Source of the DNA: an uncultured Methylococcaceae bacterium
GTDB taxonomy: Bacteria > Pseudomonadota > Gammaproteobacteria > Methylococcales > Methylomonadaceae
Direction: 5' to 3'
Assembly (NCBI GenBank): GCA_903945605.1
Contig: CAJAWH010000051.1
Coordinates: 1-47,095 of the forward strand
Length of the DNA stretch: 47,095 nucleotides
Made by a program: the position numbers and the translations under genes. Below are positions 43,048-47,095 of this stretch, piece after piece. The first letter of the stretch is position 1; each line of letters begins with the position of its first letter. The notes under the pieces are model-generated. The model ran no database searches and had not been told where the DNA came from. It saw only the letters and a list, made by a program, of their open reading frames with translations.

Positions 43048-44426
43048 GGCTTAGCCTGCTCGTGGGCGGGTTTTTGCCCGTAAATGGAATGGTAAACAGG
43101 GATTTCTTCGTGCGAATGATTAATCACCAAATTGGCCAAATCGAACAAGGTTTGCCGGGTGCCACGATAACCAATCCACGTTTTTTGGTAGCCACCAATA
43201 ATGTCATACAGCGGGAAGCCGGCCCGTAAAATGGGCACACCCAAACGTTCGGCTGTATCCACAGCATGGGAATTGCCAATCACCAATTGCGCTTTGTTGG
43301 CCTTGCCGCTGATTTCCATATCTTCCAAATCGCCAATTTTTATGCTGGCAACAGGAATGTTGGCAAGCGCTGGCGTGTTGCAAGAAGTGACCGCCGTGAC
43401 AATATCCGCGCCCATTTCTTGCAGCAAGGCGACAAAGGCGGCAAGCAAATCGGCATCGGCGGCAACGGCGACGCGCAGTTGCCCAAGCATAAAATGGGTG
43501 TCGAGCATGGCATCTTGCAATTGTCGGCGTTGCCGTTCGATACGCTCCGGCACCTCGTTGCCACTGATTTCGGCAAGCACACAGATCAGCGCATCGTTGG
43601 CTTTCAAACCGTAAAGGTGGTCGAGCAGATAGGTTTTCACACCGGTTTTTTGCTCCAGCAATTCGGCGGTTTTTTGTAGGGATGTGCCGATCACTACAGT
43701 GGCTATTGCATCACCCAGCGTAGCCAATTCTGAAATGAGCGTGCCACCGATGGTGACGGGGCTGAAATCCTCATCCGTCAAACAACCATCCAAGGAATCC
43801 GACAAATCAGGCACCAATACCGGGCGTAACTGGAATTGCTCAAACAACTCGCGCAACGCTTCCAAATCGCCCGGGGTGAGCAGGTAACTGACCAGTACAT
43901 TGACTTGTTTTTTCCTCTTGCCCGGGCATGTGCCCGCGTCTTTGGCATCGGGCACTAAGGCGCGGATAATTTCGGTCAATGTCGCGGCATAACCAGTCTC
44001 CACACTGCCAGTAAAATCGGGGGTGTTGACGGCAACCACGGCCACATCGGCATATTCTGGATTGGCTTCGCGAAATTCACGCACGTTGCGGTGCACATCG
44101 GCGCCTTGGGTTTCGGCCAATCCGGTGGTCAAAATGGTGATTAATGCCGGACGGGATTTTTCGGCAATGACACGGATACCTTCACGGACATTTTCATCCG
44201 CCCCCAACACCGAGCTGGCTTGGTCCATCGCCGTGCTTTGCAAGGGGATAGGTTCACGGAAGTGGCGCACAAAAAACACTTTTGCAAAGGCTGTACAACC
44301 TTGCGAACCGTGCAACATAGGCATGGCGCGGTTAAAACCCAAAGTCGCCAACGTGCCGCCAGTCGGTTGGCTGGCTTTCAGTGGATTGACGGACAAAGCT
44401 TTATTGCGTTTAAGGATTTCGGTCAT
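43038..44426 (-). CDS. nifN: Nitrogenase iron-molybdenum cofactor biosynthesis protein NifN
   Basis: A 462-residue NifK paralogue, the beta partner of NifE. It begins KALSVNPLKASQPTGGTLAT and carries the single cluster-ligand cysteine at C44 (GSQGCTAFAKVFFVRHFREP), matching known NifN proteins. Other typical stretches are TTGLAETQGADVHRNVREFR and LRAGFPLYDIIGGYQKTWIG. AGGTGG precedes the ATG by five bases. It heads a seven-gene operon on the minus strand. Confidence 0.95.
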   Translation of the reverse strand: MTEILKRNKALSVNPLKASQPTGGTLATLGFNRAMPMLHGSQGCTAFAKVFFVRHFREPIPLQSTAMDQASSVLGADENVREGIRVIAEKSRPALITILTTGLAETQGADVHRNVREFREANPEYADVAVVAVNTPDFTGSVETGYAATLTEIIRALVPDAKDAGTCPGKRKKQVNVLVSYLLTPGDLEALRELFEQFQLRPVLVPDLSDSLDGCLTDEDFSPVTIGGTLISELATLGDAIATVVIGTSLQKTAELLEQKTGVKTYLLDHLYGLKANDALICVLAEISGNEVPERIERQRRQLQDAMLDTHFMLGQLRVAVAADADLLAAFVALLQEMGADIVTAVTSCNTPALANIPVASIKIGDLEDMEISGKANKAQLVIGNSHAVDTAERLGVPILRAGFPLYDIIGGYQKTWIGYRGTRQTLFDLANLVINHSHEEIPVYHSIYGQKPAHEQAKPCH

Positions 44427-44499
44427 GTTGCCACCTGGCGGCGCGGTGATGTATCAACAATGCCTGTAACACAGGGCTTGTTATGCTTGCCTTAACTTA

Positions 44500-44515
44500 T
44501 GCAAACATAATGCCA
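44500..44515 (-). promoter_or_regulatory. Sigma-54 promoter of the nifN operon
   Basis: On the minus strand TGGCATTATGTTTGCA matches TGGCACG-N4-TTGCW with GG and GC spaced correctly. It lies about 75-90 bases before the nifN ATG, giving a leader of about 60 bases. Confidence 0.78.
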
Positions 44516-44559
44516 AAATACATACTATTGAATTTAATGAATTATTAAACTATGACGAA

Positions 44560-44575
44560 TGTCGTAAACCCGACA
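44560..44575 (-). promoter_or_regulatory. NifA upstream activating site of the nifN operon
   Basis: TGTCGTAAACCCGACA is TGT-N10-ACA, and its ends extend to the symmetrical TGTCG/CGACA. It lies 44 bases upstream of the -24/-12 promoter, almost the same spacing as in front of nifE. Similar layout at both promoters supports both calls. Confidence 0.75.
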
Positions 44576-44647
44576 AAAGCATATTTAAAGTGTGTGATTG
44601 TTGGTGGGGGGTGCTAGTGGTGTGCTATCGGCATATTCTTAGCAAAA

Positions 44648-44713
44648 CAGCCTACGGCACTAAAGCGCAGTCAAACCGGACAACCATCAGCTAACCGTAG
44701 GCTGATGGTTTTT
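44648..44713 (+). ncRNA. Attenuator-like RNA: terminator with competing stem
   Basis: AACCATCAGC (44682-44691) and GCTGATGGTT (44701-44710) form a perfect 10-bp stem followed by five T, a textbook rho-independent terminator on the plus strand. CAGCCTACGG (44648-44657) is perfectly complementary to CCGTAGGCTG (44695-44704), which uses the loop and the first four bases of the right arm. The two stems exclude each other, as in riboswitches and attenuators. No gene follows for 400 bases. It may be a small RNA or a leader; I match it to no known riboswitch class. Confidence 0.5.
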
Positions 44714-44872
44714 AAAACCAATCGTCATTAGCCCGGCATTTTTCGGTAGTGGGTGATAGTAGAATTTTAAATCAGGTCTTATGCTATGATTTCAGATGAC
44801 AATGTGAGTAGCGATAAGGCATGACAGAAATGACCGGCTATGCGACATCAGTTATGTAACCGGAACAATCCG

Positions 44873-44942
44873 TGCAGGAGCGGGCCGTGTCTGCAATACC
44901 CGCCGCCGCCCGAGCTGATCGCAGGCATGGCCCGCTCCCACC
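44873..44942. repeat. REP-like inverted repeat
   Basis: TGCAGGAGCGGGCCGTG (from 44873) is mirrored by CATGGCCCGCTCCCACC (from 44926), with a GC-rich centre (GCCGCCGCCCGAGCTGATCG). The GGAGCGGGCC word with an inverted partner resembles the REP/BIME extragenic repeats of Pseudomonas. The 550-base stretch 44577-45127 holds this element, the attenuator-like RNA and a short dispersed repeat; no gene is evident. Confidence 0.6.
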
Positions 44943-44953
44943 CATTAAAGCCT

Positions 44954-44979
44954 TACGTTGGCTGAGCGAAGCCGAAGCC
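44954..44979. repeat. Copy of the GTTGGCTGAGCGAAGCC dispersed repeat
   Basis: TACGTTGGCTGAGCGAAGCC with a following GAAGCC nearly repeats 39052-39077 and resembles 7122-7155. It sits just after the REP-like element, upstream of mod. Similar short repeats in noncoding DNA are common; here it marks three intergenic sites within 38 kb. Confidence 0.5.
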
Positions 44980-45127
44980 CAGCACCGTGGCATCTTTTGT
45001 TAATGCAGCAGCGCTATAGCAAGACCGCGACATTAGCCAAGCATCTATCCGCGCCGAAGCATGGCGGCACAACCAGCCATGATACTTTGTGACACCCACC
45101 TTGTAACCCAATAAAGTAAACACCATC

Positions 45128-47095
45128 ATGGACAAACTCAACCTGCACAGCCCCGATTTGACCCAAGCCAATATCGCCAAACTGGCCGAACTGTTCCCCC
45201 ATTGTGTCACGGAAATTAAGCATGAAAAAGGCGCTGAAAATTCAGCCTTGCAATATGCCATTGACTTTGACTTGTTACGCCAAGAGCTGTCGGGTTCGTT
45301 AGTGGAAGGGCCACAGGAGCGTTACCAGCTTAACTGGCCCGGCAAGCGCGAAGCCCTGTTGACCGCCAACACCCCCATCGCCAAAACCTTGCGCCCCTGC
45401 CGCGCAGAAAGTGTGGACTTTGACAACACCCAAAACCTGTACATAGAAGGCGACAACCTCGACGCACTCAAGCTATTGCAGGAAACCTATTTGGGCAAGG
45501 TCAAGATGATCTACATCGACCCGCCTTACAACACCGGCAACGACTTTATTTATGACGATGACTTTGCCGAAGACACCGCCAGCTACCTGCAACGCTCCAA
45601 CCAGAAAGACGAGCAAGGCAACCGCCTGGTCGCCAATAACGAATCGAACGGGCGCTTCCATTCCGATTGGTTGAGCATGATCTACCCAAGACTGAAACTG
45701 GCCAGGAATTTGTTACGGGATGATGGGGTCATTTTTATTTCGATTGATGATAATGAACAAGCGAATTTAAAACGGGTGTGTGATGAGGTTTTTGGGGAGG
45801 GTAATTTTGTTGCTCAATTAGCCGTTCAGCTTAATCCTAGAGGACGACATTTGGGTTTGTTTGTTGCAAAAACACATGAATCAATACTTGTTTTTGGTAG
45901 AAATTGTAATAATACAAAAACAATGCAGGGTATCGAAAAATCAGGTCGAATGATTGAGGAATATAATCGTGAGGATGAAAAAGGTAAATATCGTCTATTG
46001 GGGCTTAGAAATAGGAATCAAGCATTTAATCCAGATACTAGAGCTAATCTTTATTATCCACTTTATGTTAATAAATCGAATGGTAGTATAAGTATCAATC
46101 AAGACAACATTCACACCGATGAAGTATTTCCTGATACACCAGATGGAATAAAAACATGTTGGACATGGGGAAAAGATAAGGTTGTATCTGATAATTATTT
46201 ACTTGTTGCTGAAAAAAAAAGTACAGAATGGCGTATTTATAGAAAAGATTATTTAATGGGCAATTCTGGTGAATTAGCTACAACTCTTATTAAATCACTT
46301 TGGATAGAAAAAGATATAGCTAATGATATTGGTCGAAAAGTGATAAAAGACCTCTTCGGAAACTCAGTAATGGATTTTCCAAAGTCGCCAGAACTATTAA
46401 AAACTCTCGTTAACATTGGAAGTCCAAACGGCATAGTTTTAGACTTCTTCTCCGGCTCAGCCACCACCGCCCATGCAGTAATGCAGCTCAACGCCGAAGA
46501 TGGCGGCAAGCGCAAATTCATTATGGTGCAACTGCCCGAACCCTGCGACCCCAAATCCGAAGCCTATAAAGCCGGTTACAAAACCATCGCCGACATCGGC
46601 AAAGAACGCATCCGCCGCGCCGGACAGAAAATACTAGAAGGGATGAAAGATGAAAGTGCCGGGAAGAACGAAGACATTTCATCCTTAGACATCGGCTTCC
46701 GCGTCCTAAAAGTCGACACCTCCAACATGCAAGACGTCTACTACACCCCCGACGCACTGCATAAGGATGACCTGCATCAATTCGTGGACAATATCCGCCC
46801 CGACCGCAGCCCCGAAGACTTATTGTTCCAAGTGCTGCTGGCTTGGGGCGTGGACCTGACCCTGCCCATCAGCCAAGAAAATATCGCTGGTTTTACCGTG
46901 TTCCTTGTCGATGGCAATGCCCTCGCCGCCTGTTTCGATACCGGCATCAATGAAGCCTTGGTGAAAGAACTGGCCCAGCGCAAGCCTTTGCGCGTGGTGT
47001 TCCGTGATGATGGCTTTGCCAGCGACAGCGTTAAAATCAACATCGGGCAAATTTTTAAGCTGATGTCGCCCGGCACGGAAATTAAGACATTGTAA
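45128..47095 (+). CDS. mod: Type III-style adenine DNA methyltransferase (Mod)
   Basis: A 655-residue beta-class N6-adenine methyltransferase. The catalytic DPPYNTGNDF motif starts at D131, and the AdoMet-binding IVLDFFSGSATTAHAVMQLN is at about 437-456, the motif order typical of Mod subunits of type III restriction systems. HSDWLSMIYPRLKLARNLLR and GVIFISIDDNEQANL are conserved. The C-terminal part (about 515-655) is a helical/accessory region. The stop codon is the last base triplet of the window, so any res gene would lie beyond. The nucleotide stretch about 45780-46435, residues 220-435, is clearly richer in A and T than both flanks. Confidence 0.92.
   Translation: MDKLNLHSPDLTQANIAKLAELFPHCVTEIKHEKGAENSALQYAIDFDLLRQELSGSLVEGPQERYQLNWPGKREALLTANTPIAKTLRPCRAESVDFDNTQNLYIEGDNLDALKLLQETYLGKVKMIYIDPPYNTGNDFIYDDDFAEDTASYLQRSNQKDEQGNRLVANNESNGRFHSDWLSMIYPRLKLARNLLRDDGVIFISIDDNEQANLKRVCDEVFGEGNFVAQLAVQLNPRGRHLGLFVAKTHESILVFGRNCNNTKTMQGIEKSGRMIEEYNREDEKGKYRLLGLRNRNQAFNPDTRANLYYPLYVNKSNGSISINQDNIHTDEVFPDTPDGIKTCWTWGKDKVVSDNYLLVAEKKSTEWRIYRKDYLMGNSGELATTLIKSLWIEKDIANDIGRKVIKDLFGNSVMDFPKSPELLKTLVNIGSPNGIVLDFFSGSATTAHAVMQLNAEDGGKRKFIMVQLPEPCDPKSEAYKAGYKTIADIGKERIRRAGQKILEGMKDESAGKNEDISSLDIGFRVLKVDTSNMQDVYYTPDALHKDDLHQFVDNIRPDRSPEDLLFQVLLAWGVDLTLPISQENIAGFTVFLVDGNALAACFDTGINEALVKELAQRKPLRVVFRDDGFASDSVKINIGQIFKLMSPGTEIKTL

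Noticed and set aside
44577-44647. c-di-GMP or other known riboswitch in front of the attenuator-like stems
   Set aside because: Some short words look similar, but the full conserved core of no known class could be placed.

Overview
The window reads as a chromosomal segment from a free-living, nitrogen-fixing gammaproteobacterium. Evidence: the smpB/ratA/rnfH/bamE neighbourhood, a bamA-skp-fabZ-lpxA-rnhB envelope block, the EpmA/EpmB/EF-P system, RibBX-type riboflavin enzymes and a nif gene set with NifA/sigma-54 promoters. A methanotroph-like (Methylococcales) host is my guess from overall gene content; it is an inference and not proven. No rRNA, tRNA or CRISPR array was seen.

Layout. 1-1300: an accessory scar holding a cut-off gene start, a frameshifted 3' fragment of a type I restriction specificity gene (hsdS), and a DUF4160/DUF2442 pair whose first member carries an internal deletion. 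1320-7100: housekeeping envelope and RNA-quality genes (fur-lolC-lolD on the minus strand, bamE, rnfH-ratA, a sodium symporter, smpB). 7250-10800: a HopJ-family protein, an orphan BrnA-type antitoxin with its own promoter and palindrome, then epmB divergent from efp-epmA, which together modify elongation factor P. 10945-15762: bamA-skp-fabZ-lpxA-rnhB, without the lpxD and lpxB genes often found here. 15939-21121: a tightly overlapping MoxR / DUF58 / DUF4381 / VWA / VWA-TPR operon (Bat type). 21397-24263: three TerD paralogues and an ATP-grasp enzyme, followed by a secreted PIG-L-type deacetylase.

25700-35065: mixed accessory content: a dead TacA/TacT toxin-antitoxin remnant, an integral membrane protein, an RNase AM-like PHP phosphoesterase coupled to an ABC exporter, a cupin, a DUF2905 protein, two different alpha/beta hydrolases in tandem, and an orphan hybrid histidine kinase. 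35163-36889 is an apparently intact DarT-DarG DNA ADP-ribosylation toxin-antitoxin pair. 37173-38981 is ribE with ribBX, whose GTP cyclohydrolase II-like half lacks most zinc ligands.

39189-44575 is the nitrogenase cofactor (FeMo-co) assembly block. nifE is on the plus strand, and the operon nifN-nifX-DUF269-DUF683-fdxB-[2Fe-2S] ferredoxin-ORF123 is on the minus strand. The two units converge, and each is preceded by a -24/-12 promoter plus a TGT-N10-ACA NifA site, so one activator should co-induce both although nifE and nifN are no longer adjacent. Between the nif block and the last gene lie a terminator with a competing alternative stem (attenuator-like) and a REP-like inverted repeat. The window ends at the stop codon of a type III-style adenine methyltransferase (mod) whose central recognition region is much more AT-rich than its ends.

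The points I find most worth following are the attenuator-like RNA beside the nif genes, the inverted nifE/nifN arrangement with its unrecognised small gene, the TerD/ATP-grasp cassette with a neighbouring deacetylase, the perfect palindrome over opposing -10 elements between epmB and efp, and the mosaic mod gene.
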